NCBI GenBank assembly: GCA_019694875.1
Contig: JAIBBC010000001.1
Span: 1,116,001-1,180,000, forward strand
Direction of reading: 5' to 3'
Origin: Cyclobacteriaceae bacterium
Lineage (GTDB): Bacteria > Bacteroidota > Bacteroidia > Cytophagales > Cyclobacteriaceae
Length of the DNA stretch: 64,000 bases
The notes under the pieces were generated by a model. It was not told where the DNA came from. It saw nothing but the letters and a program-made list of their open reading frames with translations, and ran no database searches. A program made the translations under genes and the position numbers. This document shows, one piece after another, positions 9,151 to 18,986 of the stretch. Position 1 is the stretch's first letter; each line of letters opens with the position of its first letter.

Positions 9151-10623
9151 ATGGCCTTAGATTCATCAAAATTCCTGTTTGAAGCGCTTACGTACGATGA
9201 TGTTCTGCTCGTACCCGCGTATTCCGAAGTCCTCCCCCGCGAAACCAGCACCGCAAGCCGGCTGACTTCCAAAATTACCCTCAACATTCCGATTGTATCC
9301 GCAGCGATGGATACCGTTACCGAAGCTGACCTGGCGATTGCCATGGCGCTTGAAGGAGGGTTGGGTTTTATTCACAAAAACATGCGAATCGACCAGCAGG
9401 CCGAGCAGGTGCGCAAGGTGAAACGTTCGCAAAGCGGGTTGATTCTGGACCCGGTAACGCTTTCGGTGAATTCAACCGTTCAGGATGCCGAAAACATCAT
9501 GCGTGAGTTTAAGATTGGCGGTATTCCGGTAATTGATGGCAACGGGAAGCTGTTAGGTATTATAACAAACCGCGACCTGCGTTTTCAAAAGGATATGAAA
9601 GTAGCCGTGGAGAAGATTATGACGAAAGACAATCTGATCACAGCACCGGAAAACATCACACTCGATAAAGCTGAAACAATTTTGCAGCAGTACAAAATTG
9701 AGAAACTGCCAATCGTGAACAAGAAGGGAAAACTCACCGGGTTGGTAACATTCAAAGACATTCAGAAAAAGAAAAATAAGCCAAACGCCTGTCAGGATTC
9801 TTACGGAAGATTACGGGTAGGTGCTGCGGTGGGTGTAACACCGGATATTCTTGAGCGCATTGAAGCACTAAAAAATGCAGGCGTAGATGTGATCAGCATT
9901 GATACGGCCCACGGCCATTCAAAAGGTGTAATGGATGCTGCCAAACGTGTTAAGAAAAAATATCCTTCTCTGGAAATCATTGTCGGTAACATCGCTACAG
10001 GCGAAGCAGCAAAAGCGTTGGCAAAAGTTGGTGCCGATGCTGTGAAAGTTGGTGTTGGCCCGGGATCAATTTGTACAACCCGCGTTGTAGCGGGTGTCGG
10101 CTTGCCGCAACTCTCGGCAGTTTATGAAGCTTCAAAAGCGCTGAAAGGTTCAGGAGTTCCGGTAATTGCCGATGGCGGTATCCGGTTCTCAGGTGATATC
10201 GTTAAAGCGTTAGCGGCAGGTGCAGACAGCGTAATGATCGGATCACTTCTTGCCGGAACGGATGAAGCTCCGGGCGAAATGATCATCTACGAAGGAAGAA
10301 AGTTCAAGTCATATCGCGGAATGGGTTCGCTCGAAGCGATGGAAGTCGGGTCGAAGGACCGGTATTTCCAGGATGTTGAAGATGACATCAAGAAACTTGT
10401 ACCCGAAGGGATTTCCGGACGGGTTCCTTTCAAAGGCCTCGTGTCGGAAGTTCTTTATCAAATGGTAGGCGGCCTGCGTGCCGGCATGGGATACTGCGGA
10501 GCGAAGAACATTGAAGCCCTTAAAAAAGCCAAGTTTGTAAAAATCACCTCAGCGGGGGTAACCGAAAGCCACCCGCACGATGTAGCCATTACACGCGAGG
10601 CTCCAAACTACAGCCGGAAGTAA
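9151..10623 (+). CDS. guaB: IMP dehydrogenase
   Basis: A 490-residue enzyme of full family length that oxidises IMP to XMP with NAD, the first committed step of GMP synthesis. The N-terminal barrel part ([12 protein letters not shown]) is split by two CBS domains at about residues 95-210. The catalytic loop [13 protein letters not shown] holds the nucleophilic Cys. The IMP-phosphate loop ([11 protein letters not shown]), the GMGSLEAM segment and the C-terminal [10 protein letters not shown] motif are all intact. It is transcribed alone, from a good -7 box, and is followed by a strong terminator at 10679-10706. Confidence 0.98.
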   Translation: MALDSSKFLFEALTYDDVLLVPAYSEVLPRETSTASRLTSKITLNIPIVSAAMDTVTEADLAIAMALEGGLGFIHKNMRIDQQAEQVRKVKRSQSGLILDPVTLSVNSTVQDAENIMREFKIGGIPVIDGNGKLLGIITNRDLRFQKDMKVAVEKIMTKDNLITAPENITLDKAETILQQYKIEKLPIVNKKGKLTGLVTFKDIQKKKNKPNACQDSYGRLRVGAAVGVTPDILERIEALKNAGVDVISIDTAHGHSKGVMDAAKRVKKKYPSLEIIVGNIATGEAAKALAKVGADAVKVGVGPGSICTTRVVAGVGLPQLSAVYEASKALKGSGVPVIADGGIRFSGDIVKALAAGADSVMIGSLLAGTDEAPGEMIIYEGRKFKSYRGMGSLEAMEVGSKDRYFQDVEDDIKKLVPEGISGRVPFKGLVSEVLYQMVGGLRAGMGYCGAKNIEALKKAKFVKITSAGVTESHPHDVAITREAPNYSRK

Positions 10624-10678
10624 ATATGCTTTAATCAGGCTTTTAGGCCCATAAATCAGCGTAATTTCATATACTTGC

Positions 10679-10706
10679 AAGCCAATCCTGCCAGATTGGC
10701 TTTTTT
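10679..10706 (+). terminator. Rho-independent terminator after guaB
   Basis: A perfect 7-bp stem GCCAATC/GATTGGC with a 6-nt loop is followed directly by six T residues. It lies 56 nt after the guaB stop and before the SpoIIE-type gene. Confidence 0.88.
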
Positions 10707-10735
10707 CATGCCGGCAGGGTTGATCCTTCGAAATT

Positions 10736-12793
10736 ATGCGCGCAAAGGCTCTATCCAGAATGTTATTCGTGATCGGTGTGATCACCTGGATTGCCTTGCT
10801 TTTTACTGACCTGTCAGTCGTATTCAGCGCGAAGAATAACCTGCCCCAGGAAGTACCTACGTGGTTGCCAGGCATTATTCTGAACCTGTATCTGATCACA
10901 CTTTATTATTACTACAAGTTTAAAATTGATCGTGATGAGCAATTAAACTTTGTCGATTTACTGTGGCGGGTTTTTGCCACCGGATTAATCGCAACCGTGC
11001 TTTCCCTGTTGCTTCGGTTAGTGGAAGGATTGCTTAAATCCACCGCGCTTACCAACAATGTTGTTTACGTTGAAGTAATTTATCTCATTAACCTCGGGTT
11101 GATGGCCGCATTCCTGCTGGCTTCTTTTGCTGCATGGAAACGACTAATCCTTTACCAAAAATCGAAATGGTTATTGAGAGGGTGGTCGGTGTTTGAATAT
11201 GCATTGTTGATTGGTTTGCTGTACACCTGCTTCGACCGTACACCGAACGAAACCCTTTACATGGTGTTGCTGGGCATCTTTGTAGTGATGGGCTTAGTAT
11301 TGTCGGCAAACATGAAGTGGGTTGCCTTCCTGAACTTCCGTCAGAAATGGACGTGCCTGTTGCTCCTGCTGTTAACTATCTTTTACTTTGGGTACCTGAG
11401 CTTTACCAGCAGCTCGCTGGCTGAAACCGTTAAGCTTGGCTTCACCGATCATCGCGCGCATTTGTTCATACAATCAGTGATGATCTTTGTGATCGTGTAC
11501 AGCGTGTTCTCATTTCTTGTTATCCTCTTCAACTTACCAACAACGTCTGTATTTGAGCAGAAACTGGAAGAGGTGGTGAACTTTCAACGCATCAGTCAGT
11601 CGATTCAAACGGAACAGAGTGAAGAAAGCGTTTATAACATCTTGCTGGAAACATCGGTCAGCAGCGTGTTTGCCGATGCTGCGTGGCTTGAAACAAAAGA
11701 TAATTCAACACATCGCGTTTTCACGTATCGCATTACCGAAAAGGAAGCGTACGACATTATCAATCACCTGAAAACCCAAAACGTTACCGGTATTCTCGAT
11801 CAGGGGCAGGATAAAACAAAAAACCTGTCGAAACACCTCGGGGCACTAAAGGGCTCGCGCTTTCGTTCCATACTTGCTTTCCCGATTTATGTAAAAGGCG
11901 AAAACATCGGTACGCTGGCCTTGCTGAAAGAACTGCCCGATGGATTCAATAAAGAGATGACCAAAATCGTCTCTACGTTTGCGAACCAGGCAGGAATTTC
12001 CATCGAAAATTTCCGGTTACTGGAAGAGGCACTTCAGGGCGAACGTTATAAGGAGGAACTAAAAATTGCGAAAACGGTTCAGAAGAGCTTGTTACCGCAA
12101 GTTTTGGAGCAGGATGCTCAATTTGAAATCGCTGCGTTTTCAGAATCTGCCGATGAGGTGGGTGGCGATTATTACGACACGCTCCGAATCAATCAACACG
12201 AAACATCGCTGATCATTGCAGACGTTTCGGGAAAGGGAACTACTGCGGCTTTTCATATGTCGCAGATGAAAGGAATTTTTCACAGCCTTGCGCAGGATTG
12301 CATTGAGCCGGATGAATTCATGGCTCGCGCCAACAAGGCGTTGGTATACTGTTTGGAGCGCGGCTCGTTTATCTCGGCTATCTTTTTCCTGATCAATACC
12401 GGGAACAAAACAGTACGATATGCGCGGGCAGGGCATTGCCCGGTGTTGTATTACTCAGCAGCAACCGGCAAGGCCGAATATTTCAAAGATAAGGGAGTGG
12501 CATTAGGGATGGTGCGGAACAACAGTTACAAGAATTTTATTGAAGCAAAAGAATTTGCGTATCAGCCGGGCGACATTATGGTGTTGTACACGGATGGTAT
12601 AACCGAAGCAAAGAGTGCAAAAGGAGAAGAATTCGGTTACGACCGGCTGGCTTCGGTTTTAATGGATGTAAAAGAGCAGTCATCCAGAGAAATTCAGGAA
12701 TACCTGATCAAAAAACTGTACGAATTTTCGGGAACCGACAATATTAATGACGATTACACAACGATGATCGTCAAGTTTAACAACCGAACATAA
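10736..12793 (+). CDS. Membrane PP2C/SpoIIE phosphatase with GAF domain (RsbU-like)
   Basis: A 685-residue protein. About seven or eight hydrophobic helices fill residues 1-265, a linker and a GAF-type domain follow to about 430, and a SpoIIE/PP2C serine phosphatase domain takes the rest. Phosphatase motifs seen are ADEVGGDYYD, IIADVSGKGTTAA, ARAGHCPVLYY, VLYTDGITEA and a final DDYTTMIVKF, with the metal-binding Asp residues present. Such enzymes dephosphorylate a STAS anti-sigma-antagonist. The STAS and RsbW-like genes follow immediately (24-nt gap), so this is the input phosphatase of a partner-switching switch that senses a membrane or ligand signal. The downstream output factor is not encoded nearby. 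Confidence 0.94.
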   Translation: MRAKALSRMLFVIGVITWIALLFTDLSVVFSAKNNLPQEVPTWLPGIILNLYLITLYYYYKFKIDRDEQLNFVDLLWRVFATGLIATVLSLLLRLVEGLLKSTALTNNVVYVEVIYLINLGLMAAFLLASFAAWKRLILYQKSKWLLRGWSVFEYALLIGLLYTCFDRTPNETLYMVLLGIFVVMGLVLSANMKWVAFLNFRQKWTCLLLLLLTIFYFGYLSFTSSSLAETVKLGFTDHRAHLFIQSVMIFVIVYSVFSFLVILFNLPTTSVFEQKLEEVVNFQRISQSIQTEQSEESVYNILLETSVSSVFADAAWLETKDNSTHRVFTYRITEKEAYDIINHLKTQNVTGILDQGQDKTKNLSKHLGALKGSRFRSILAFPIYVKGENIGTLALLKELPDGFNKEMTKIVSTFANQAGISIENFRLLEEALQGERYKEELKIAKTVQKSLLPQVLEQDAQFEIAAFSESADEVGGDYYDTLRINQHETSLIIADVSGKGTTAAFHMSQMKGIFHSLAQDCIEPDEFMARANKALVYCLERGSFISAIFFLINTGNKTVRYARAGHCPVLYYSAATGKAEYFKDKGVALGMVRNNSYKNFIEAKEFAYQPGDIMVLYTDGITEAKSAKGEEFGYDRLASVLMDVKEQSSREIQEYLIKKLYEFSGTDNINDDYTTMIVKFNNRT

Positions 12794-12817
12794 ACCAATT
12801 TAAACCGTTAATAATAC

Positions 12818-13162
12818 ATGGTCCACATAAAACGACTGCAGGAAGACGGAATCGACATAATCGCGCCCATTGGCGAGATTGATGCAAGCTCTTCCATTGA
12901 ACTGGACTTGACCATCGCAAAAAGCGTGGGCGAAGGGTTTTCGAAAATCCTGGTGGATTGCGGGGCGCTGGAATACATTTCCTCAGCCGGTTTAGGGGTT
13001 TTCATGTCATACATCGATGAGTTCAAAGACAAAAATGTGAGCATGGTGCTGTACGGGATGAGCGAGAAAGTGGCTAACACCTTTGAAATTTTAGGACTGT
13101 ACGATCTGCTGACCATTGCACCGGATAAAGCAGAGGCTAAGAAGAAAGTGAATGAAGTATAA
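12818..13162 (+). CDS. STAS anti-anti-sigma factor-like protein (RsbV-like)
   Basis: A 114-residue single STAS domain. The segment VDCGALEYISSAGLGVF matches the phosphorylation-site motif of SpoIIAA/RsbV (D-x-S-x-x-x-x-x-D-S-S-G-L-G), with the Ser in ISSAG as the likely phospho-site. When unphosphorylated it would bind the RsbW-like kinase encoded next, whose start codon overlaps this gene by 11 nt, which implies translational coupling. It is regulated by the SpoIIE phosphatase encoded upstream. Confidence 0.93.
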   Translation: MVHIKRLQEDGIDIIAPIGEIDASSSIELDLTIAKSVGEGFSKILVDCGALEYISSAGLGVFMSYIDEFKDKNVSMVLYGMSEKVANTFEILGLYDLLTIAPDKAEAKKKVNEV

Positions 13163-13571
13163 ATATAAAGTTGGATGCAGCCTTGAGAACCTTCAGGGAA
13201 TCCGGGATTTTATCCGGACTTCACTGAAAAATCATGGCATATCTGAGCTCGAAATCAGCGAGATGGTTTTGGCATTGGATGAAATGTGTTCCAACCTGAT
13301 GATTCACGCCCACGACTGCAACCCGAACGAGTTGTTTGACCTTGAAATTGCCATCGACAAGAACAAGCCTGTGGTATTTGAAATCATCGATGATGGAAGT
13401 GTTTTCGATATCAACCAGTTCAATGAACCGAGCATGGACAATCTCATCCATGAAAAACGCAAAGGCGGGTTGGGCATCCGGTTGGTAAAATCAATTATGG
13501 ACTCGGTAGAATACGGCAAATCAGGAAATAAAAACATCTGCCGGCTCGTTAAGAGAGTTCAGGCAAATTAA
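13152..13571 (+). CDS. RsbW-like anti-sigma kinase / ATP-binding protein
   Basis: A 139-residue HATPase_c_2 protein. It shows an N box (LALDEMCSNLMIHAH), a G1 box (IDDGSVFDINQF) and a G2-like loop (KGGLGIRLVKSIMD). It would phosphorylate the STAS protein and sequester a target regulator in the manner of RsbW/SpoIIAB. No sigma-B-type sigma factor lies beside it, so the final target may be elsewhere or may not be a sigma factor. The 11-nt overlap with the STAS gene and the close SpoIIE gene define a three-gene operon. The PpiC gene starts 10 nt downstream and may belong to the same transcript. Confidence 0.92.
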   Translation: MKYKYKVGCSLENLQGIRDFIRTSLKNHGISELEISEMVLALDEMCSNLMIHAHDCNPNELFDLEIAIDKNKPVVFEIIDDGSVFDINQFNEPSMDNLIHEKRKGGLGIRLVKSIMDSVEYGKSGNKNICRLVKRVQAN

Positions 13572-13581
13572 TCCTTACTAA

Positions 13582-15522
13582 ATGACACGAATTTTATTGG
13601 CTGCAGCATTTTTTATGGTGTGCGCTGCAGGCTTCGCGCAAAAGAAAGTGAAACCCGCTGTTCTCTTTACGGTAGGAAAAGAAAAGGTTTCCGCTGATGA
13701 ATTTATCTACCTCTATAAAAAGAATCATCCTGCAAAAGAAGACCTGACGGAACAGAAGATTAATGAGTATCTCGATCTGTACATCAACTTCAAGCTTAAA
13801 GTGACAGAAGCCCGTGCTCGCGGCATAGACAAAACACCCGAATTCACAAAAGAATATACATCCTATAAAGATGAATTGAGAAAGCCCTTCCTGCCGGAAA
13901 GTAAAATCCTCGACAGTTTAGTGGTGCTAACGTATAACAGACTTCAAAAGGAAGTGAGTGCCTCACACATACTGATTGAAGTAAAACAAGATGCTACTCC
14001 TGAAGATACCTTACAGGCTTATAACACAGCTGTTTCTTTAAAGAAGCAGATTCTTGCGGGTGAAGATTTAGGTGCGAAGGCAGCTCTATACTCCGATGAC
14101 ACGTATACCAAAACCCGCGGAGGCGATCTTGGATATTTTACCACGCTGCAGATGGTTTCTCCGTTTGAGGAAGCTGTGTATGGCGGAAAGCCAGGTGATG
14201 TTGTTGGGCCGGTTCGCACAAGTTTCGGTTATCACATAATTAAAGTGGGTGAAACACGGCCGGCACGGGGTGAGGTCGAGGTTTCGCACATCATGCTTCG
14301 GACGGGCAACCGCGATGAAGCCAAGAATAAAGCATTGATTTTTGAAATTCGCGAAAAGCTGAATAAGGGAATAACGTGGGAAGACCTTGTCAAACAATAT
14401 TCGGAAGATCCGGGTTCGAAAGACATTGGCGGTAAGCTCCGCCCATTCGGTGTGGGTGCACTGGCTAAGATTCCTGAGTTCGATGCTGTTGCATTTTCGC
14501 TGAGGAGCCCGGGTGAGTTGTCTGAACCTTTTCAAACCGCGTTCGGCTGGCACATTGTTCGCCTTGAAAGAAAAATCCCGCTTCCTACCCTTGAAGAATC
14601 TGCACCTGCATTAAAAAACAGATTGGCCCGCGATCCGCGCGTACAGCTTTCAAAACAAGCATTGACGCAAAAGTTAAAACGCGACTATGCGTTTACGGAG
14701 AATGCGGCTGCCAAAGCGAAAGTGCTGCCCCTTGCCGACTCTACACTCTCAAAAGGTAAATGGAAAATCCCCGGATCGTTTGCGTCCGGTAAGGATGTGC
14801 TGATTACACTCCAGGGAAAGAAAACAACCGCGCACGATTTTCTGGTTTACGTGCAGCAAAATCAGCGGATGAATTCCATGGCCGCTGACAAATACATGGA
14901 ACTTCTTTACAACACCTATGCAGAGTCGATGTTAAGTGAAGCATTTGAAGCCAAATTGATTGCAACCAATCCGGAGTTTGAAATGCTGTTGAAGGAGTAC
15001 TACGAAGGCATTTTGCTGTTCGACATCATGGAGAAGGAAGTTTGGAAAAAGGCCAGCGATGATTCGGTCGGGCAGCGTGGTTTTTTTGATGGGCATCCTG
15101 AACTTTACAAAGCTGGTGAACGCGTTCGTGCAACAATCTATTATTCCGACTCAAAAGATATTATCGACCAGTTGAGCAAACAGATTCTGGCGAACGATTC
15201 GGCTAGCGTGCAGGAAATCCTGAAAAGCAAAAATGTGTACTCCGAGGCCGGGACGTTTCAGCGTGAAGATCGCCCTGCCCTGCGGGATATTGAATGGAAG
15301 CCCGGTCAGTACCGTTCACAAAATGCAAATACGTATCAACTCGTAGTTGTGTCAAACATGGTAGCGCCCGGATCACTCTCATTCGATGACGCGCGCGCCT
15401 CAGTTATTTCGGAATATCAAAACGAACTGGAGAAAAACTGGCTCGCGTCTCTGAAGAAAAAGTACCCGGTTAAAGTAAATGACAAAACCAAAAAGTATGT
15501 CGTTGAAAAAATTAAGTCTTAG
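13582..15522 (+). CDS. Periplasmic peptidyl-prolyl isomerase with two PpiC domains
   Basis: A 646-residue protein with a signal peptide (hydrophobic run ending AAGFAQ). Two parvulin (PpiC) domains lie at about residues 130-225 and 230-330, each with the G-G-D-L-G or G-G-K-L-R loop and a final F-G-[YW]-H-I block. A SurA_N-like helical part precedes them and a long C-terminal region follows. The likely role is as a periplasmic chaperone/isomerase for outer-membrane proteins. It starts a block of three overlapping parvulin/SurA-type genes. The overlap with the next gene is 26-44 nt, depending on the start used. Confidence 0.93.
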   Translation: MTRILLAAAFFMVCAAGFAQKKVKPAVLFTVGKEKVSADEFIYLYKKNHPAKEDLTEQKINEYLDLYINFKLKVTEARARGIDKTPEFTKEYTSYKDELRKPFLPESKILDSLVVLTYNRLQKEVSASHILIEVKQDATPEDTLQAYNTAVSLKKQILAGEDLGAKAALYSDDTYTKTRGGDLGYFTTLQMVSPFEEAVYGGKPGDVVGPVRTSFGYHIIKVGETRPARGEVEVSHIMLRTGNRDEAKNKALIFEIREKLNKGITWEDLVKQYSEDPGSKDIGGKLRPFGVGALAKIPEFDAVAFSLRSPGELSEPFQTAFGWHIVRLERKIPLPTLEESAPALKNRLARDPRVQLSKQALTQKLKRDYAFTENAAAKAKVLPLADSTLSKGKWKIPGSFASGKDVLITLQGKKTTAHDFLVYVQQNQRMNSMAADKYMELLYNTYAESMLSEAFEAKLIATNPEFEMLLKEYYEGILLFDIMEKEVWKKASDDSVGQRGFFDGHPELYKAGERVRATIYYSDSKDIIDQLSKQILANDSASVQEILKSKNVYSEAGTFQREDRPALRDIEWKPGQYRSQNANTYQLVVVSNMVAPGSLSFDDARASVISEYQNELEKNWLASLKKKYPVKVNDKTKKYVVEKIKS

Positions 15523-16375
15523 TCTGCTCGCGGTAACGTGCCTGGCCGGATGCGAGTTCATTAAAATGAAAAATGAACAGGGGGGTGATTCGGGTAACCG
15601 GGTTGCGATTGCGCGGGTTAACACAACGTACTTGTATAAAGATGAGTTGGACGACATTCTCACACCGGCCACAAGCAAGCAAGACAGCATTGAGCGGGCC
15701 GAGACATACATCAACAGCTGGGTTCGCAAACAACTCCTGATCCAGGAAGCCGGCAAAAAAATTAATATCAACGAGGCCGAAGTAGAGCGCAAAATTCTGG
15801 ATTATCGCTTCAGCCTGATTGCCTATGAGTACCAGTCATACTATATCAAGCAGCACCTCGACACCGGCATCTCGGCAACGGAAATAGAAAATTATTATAC
15901 CGGCAACATCGACAACTTTGTGCTTAAGCAAAACATCGTACAGGCAGTGTTTATCAAAGTACCGAAAACAGCGCCCCGTACTAACCGAGTTAAAGAATTG
16001 ATGTTTTCTGGCCGCGAAAAGGATCAAAACGAGCTGAAATCGTATTGTTTGAGCTTCTCCACAGCCTATCACCTGAGCGATTCGGCCTGGATGGTTTTTG
16101 ACGAACTGGTTAAGAATTCGCCCCTGGCTGAAATCCCAAATAAAATTCAGTTTTTAAAGGCAAACCGGTATTATGAAACATCTGATGATGGTTATCTTTA
16201 CTTTTTAAAAGTGGCCAAATACCGCATTTCTGACAATATTTCGCCACTTGAGTTCGTAAAAGACGATATCCGCAACATCATATTGAATAAACGCAAGGTT
16301 GAACTTGCCAAAAAACTGGAAGATGAAGTTTATAACAAGGCCGTTCGTGAAAAGGAATTTGAAGTTTTTCAGTAA
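15497..16375 (+). CDS. SurA-associated lipoprotein, parvulin-less chaperone-like
   Basis: A 292-residue protein. The start at 15497 gives a compact lipoprotein signal, MSLKKLSLSLLAVTCLAGC, with the lipidated Cys about 20 residues in; an ATG 18 nt upstream (15479) is possible. After the lipobox, residues 40-130 resemble the helical SurA N-terminal region. No parvulin G-G-D-x-G loop is visible, so isomerase activity is doubtful. It sits between two parvulin genes and overlaps both, which suggests a membrane-anchored chaperone working with them in outer-membrane protein delivery. That function is inferred from position and architecture. Confidence 0.85.
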   Translation: MSLKKLSLSLLAVTCLAGCEFIKMKNEQGGDSGNRVAIARVNTTYLYKDELDDILTPATSKQDSIERAETYINSWVRKQLLIQEAGKKININEAEVERKILDYRFSLIAYEYQSYYIKQHLDTGISATEIENYYTGNIDNFVLKQNIVQAVFIKVPKTAPRTNRVKELMFSGREKDQNELKSYCLSFSTAYHLSDSAWMVFDELVKNSPLAEIPNKIQFLKANRYYETSDDGYLYFLKVAKYRISDNISPLEFVKDDIRNIILNKRKVELAKKLEDEVYNKAVREKEFEVFQ

Positions 16376-17723
16376 CCTGATCCTCACTGCAGGAGCATGT
16401 CTCATGTTCATCCTGGCAGCCGTTGGCGCGCAGGCACAGGATGGAGAAGAATCGCAGGGATTTGTAGTCGACAAGATTGTCGCCAAGGTGGACAACTACA
16501 TCGTGCTGAAATCGGAGGTTGACAAAGCCTATCTCGATTATGTTACCAACCAGGGCGGACGTGGAAATCCTGACGAAATCAAATGTCAGTTTCTGGCTAT
16601 CCTCATTCGCAACAAACTTATGCTGGCCAAGGCAGAGATCGACTCAGTGGTTGTTACCGATGATGAAGTAGACGCCAATACCGAACGAAGAATTGGCATT
16701 ATCACATCGCAGTATGGAGATGTAAAAGAACTTGAGAAGGCATTTGGAAAAACCATGGAGCAGATCAAAGGGGATGTTCGCGATATGGTTCGAGAGCAAA
16801 TGATTGTGAGCGAAATGGAACGCACCATCACGAAAGACCTTACGGTTACTCCAGCCGAGATTAAAAAATTCTATAATAAGATTCCGAAAGACAGTTTGCC
16901 GTTTCTTGATGCCGAAGCTGAGGTTGCGCAAATCGTGCGGGTAGCCAAAATCAGTCAGCAACAAAAAGAACAAACCAAAGGGGAGTTGCTGGCCATCCGT
17001 GATGAATTGTTGCGCGGTGCTGACTTTGCAACACTCGCCAAAAAATACTCAGCTGACCCTTCGGTAGCGACCAACGGTGGCGACATGGGCTGGTCGGGCC
17101 GCGGCCGGATGGTGCCGGAATTTGAAGCCATGGCCTTTAAGCTGAAACCCGGAGAAATTTCAATGCCATTCGAAACGGATTTTGGAATTCACATCATGCA
17201 GCTCATGGAGCGAAGAGGTAACGAATATCATTCGCGCCACATCCTGATGTCGCCCTCACCTTCTTCGGAAGATTTGAAGGTTGCCGAAAAATACCTCGAT
17301 AGTTTGCGCGCCGTGATCAAGAATGGTAAAATCAAATTCCAGGAAGCTGCCAAAGAATACTCAGACGATATGGCAACGAAGGGTAATGGTGGCTTCTTCG
17401 CAGACGAAAACGGTGGTACTAAAATTCCGTACAAGGACTTAGACCCAGTGGTTTACTTTGCCATCGACTCGATGAAGACAGGTAACGTTTCGAAACCACT
17501 CGTGTATCGTACCGAGGATCAAAAGGAAGCCGTCCGAATCCTGTTCTATAAATCCAAAACAGCTGCGCACGAACTTTCACTGAAAGATGACTGGAATAAA
17601 CTGCAAACGGCTACGCTGAACGAAAAGAAGAATGGAATTTTGAACCGTTGGTTTAACAAAGTTCGTCAGGATGTTTTCATCAGCATTGATCCGTCCTACA
17701 ATTTTTGCGGTATTTTAGATTAG
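16323..17723 (+). CDS. surA: SurA-like periplasmic peptidyl-prolyl isomerase
   Basis: The protein is 466 residues from the ATG at 16323. A GTG at 16347 would give a neater signal peptide (n-region KRNLKFF, cleavage after GAQA), and the ATG at 16299 would overlap the previous gene by 77 nt, so 16323 or 16347 is preferred. A SurA N-terminal chaperone domain covers about residues 45-190. Parvulin domain 1 follows (GGDMGWSGRGRMVPEFE, then FGIHIMQL) with a second, weaker one (GNGGFFADENGG). It is the third gene of the block and the closest to classical SurA, which escorts outer-membrane beta-barrels across the periplasm. Confidence 0.9.
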   Translation: MKFITRPFVKRNLKFFSNLILTAGACLMFILAAVGAQAQDGEESQGFVVDKIVAKVDNYIVLKSEVDKAYLDYVTNQGGRGNPDEIKCQFLAILIRNKLMLAKAEIDSVVVTDDEVDANTERRIGIITSQYGDVKELEKAFGKTMEQIKGDVRDMVREQMIVSEMERTITKDLTVTPAEIKKFYNKIPKDSLPFLDAEAEVAQIVRVAKISQQQKEQTKGELLAIRDELLRGADFATLAKKYSADPSVATNGGDMGWSGRGRMVPEFEAMAFKLKPGEISMPFETDFGIHIMQLMERRGNEYHSRHILMSPSPSSEDLKVAEKYLDSLRAVIKNGKIKFQEAAKEYSDDMATKGNGGFFADENGGTKIPYKDLDPVVYFAIDSMKTGNVSKPLVYRTEDQKEAVRILFYKSKTAAHELSLKDDWNKLQTATLNEKKNGILNRWFNKVRQDVFISIDPSYNFCGILD

Positions 17724-17798
17724 CAGCGGTTGCCGCACGTGTAAAAGCTTGTTGCCGGAACCGTGCCTACGCTATTTTCGTACAAACAAGTTAGTGCA

Positions 17799-18764
17799 AT
17801 GAGCAAATATTCATCTGATGTAGAGGCGGCCGATGCGCTGGCGGGCACCTATAAAAATCTTGCAAAGGAAATTTCGAAAGTGATTGTCGGCCAGGACGAA
17901 GTGGTGAGGCTGGTACTCACCGCTATCTTTTGCCAGGGTCATTCATTGCTGATTGGTGTACCGGGCCTCGCCAAAACACTGCTTGTTCAAACGATCTCAC
18001 GTGCGCTTGATCTTCAGTTCAAACGTATTCAGTTTACGCCCGACCTGATGCCGTCCGACATCATTGGTGCAGAAACGATGGATAAGGAGCGCAACTTCAA
18101 GTTTATCAAAGGGCCGGTGTTTGCAAACATCGTATTGGCCGATGAAATAAACCGTACGCCTCCTAAAACTCAGGCCGCATTGCTCGAATCGATGCAGGAA
18201 TATGCCGTAACCATTGCGGGTCAGCGCTACGAGTTGCCGAAACCGTTTTTTGTGCTGGCTACACAAAACCCGATTGAGCAGGAAGGAACGTACCCGTTGC
18301 CGGAGGCGCAACTCGACCGCTTTATGTTCAACATCCTGTTAACCTATCCTTCTTTCGCTGAGGAGGTGAACGTGGTTAAGAACACCACGAACGATGAGCC
18401 TAAAACACTGAATACGATTTTAACTTCTGAAGATATTATCGCGTATCAGCACCTCGTGCGTAAAGTTCCTGTGCCCGATAACGTAATTGAATACGCGGTT
18501 AACCTTGCTGGGAAAACCAGGCCGCAAACAACTGGCGCATCGCAGGTTGCCAACGATTACCTCGAATGGGGTGCGGGGCCACGCGCGTCTCAGTTTTTGG
18601 TACTCGGTGCAAAGTGCAACGCATTGTTAAACGGAAAATATTCACCCGACATCGAAGACGTTCAGGCAATTGCAAAGCCCGTGTTACGCCACCGCATCGT
18701 TCGAAACTTCAAAGCCGAAGCGGAAGGTATCAGCGTAGATGAGGTGATCAGCCGATTGGTGTAG
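17799..18764 (+). CDS. MoxR-family AAA+ ATPase
   Basis: A 321-residue protein. The ATG at 17799 is preferred over an upstream GTG. Walker A is GVPGLAKT and Walker B is LADEINRTPPKTQAALLESM. The sensor block ATQNPIEQEGTYPLPEAQLDRF is a MoxR hallmark. MoxR ATPases act as chaperones for von Willebrand factor A proteins, but the usual DUF58/VWA/BatA-E genes are not next to it here. It lies 75 nt after the SurA-like gene. Its 3' end overlaps the convergent small gene by 17 nt. Confidence 0.95.
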   Translation: MSKYSSDVEAADALAGTYKNLAKEISKVIVGQDEVVRLVLTAIFCQGHSLLIGVPGLAKTLLVQTISRALDLQFKRIQFTPDLMPSDIIGAETMDKERNFKFIKGPVFANIVLADEINRTPPKTQAALLESMQEYAVTIAGQRYELPKPFFVLATQNPIEQEGTYPLPEAQLDRFMFNILLTYPSFAEEVNVVKNTTNDEPKTLNTILTSEDIIAYQHLVRKVPVPDNVIEYAVNLAGKTRPQTTGASQVANDYLEWGAGPRASQFLVLGAKCNALLNGKYSPDIEDVQAIAKPVLRHRIVRNFKAEAEGISVDEVISRLV

Positions 18765-18975
18765 GGTTAACTACTTCGTACTTCTCGGGGTTCATCGGAA
18801 ATTTATTCTTGTAGCCATCGGGCCACTGCAGGCAAAACATCCCCCACTCCGCAACGTAAATTATTTTACAAATCACGAACTCACCTTTGTGATAGAGCTT
18901 AACCGAATCCCCTTCATGCATCGGTTTCCCGTTCATATCGGTCATGCCGATAAACTGACCTTCAAATAATTTCAT
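18748..18975 (-). CDS. Small YopX-like beta-barrel protein
   Basis: A 75-residue protein. The segment M-N-G-K-P-M-H-E-G-D-S-V-K-L followed by G-E-F-V and G-M-F recalls the phage YopX domain pattern (D-x-x-G-K-x-[IM]-x-E-G-D-x-V). That pattern is otherwise seen in phage and some chromosomal proteins. The function is unknown. It is probably co-transcribed with the HD-domain gene, which ends 11 nt upstream, and it overlaps moxR convergently. The family call rests on a short motif only. Confidence 0.7.
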   Translation of the reverse strand: MKLFEGQFIGMTDMNGKPMHEGDSVKLYHKGEFVICKIIYVAEWGMFCLQWPDGYKNKFPMNPEKYEVVNPTPIG

Positions 18976-18986
18976 TTACAAGCGAT

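Noticed and set aside
10549-10899. Minus-strand 116-residue ORF over the guaB 3' end and SpoIIE start
   Set aside because: It is antisense to two well-supported genes and crosses the guaB terminator.
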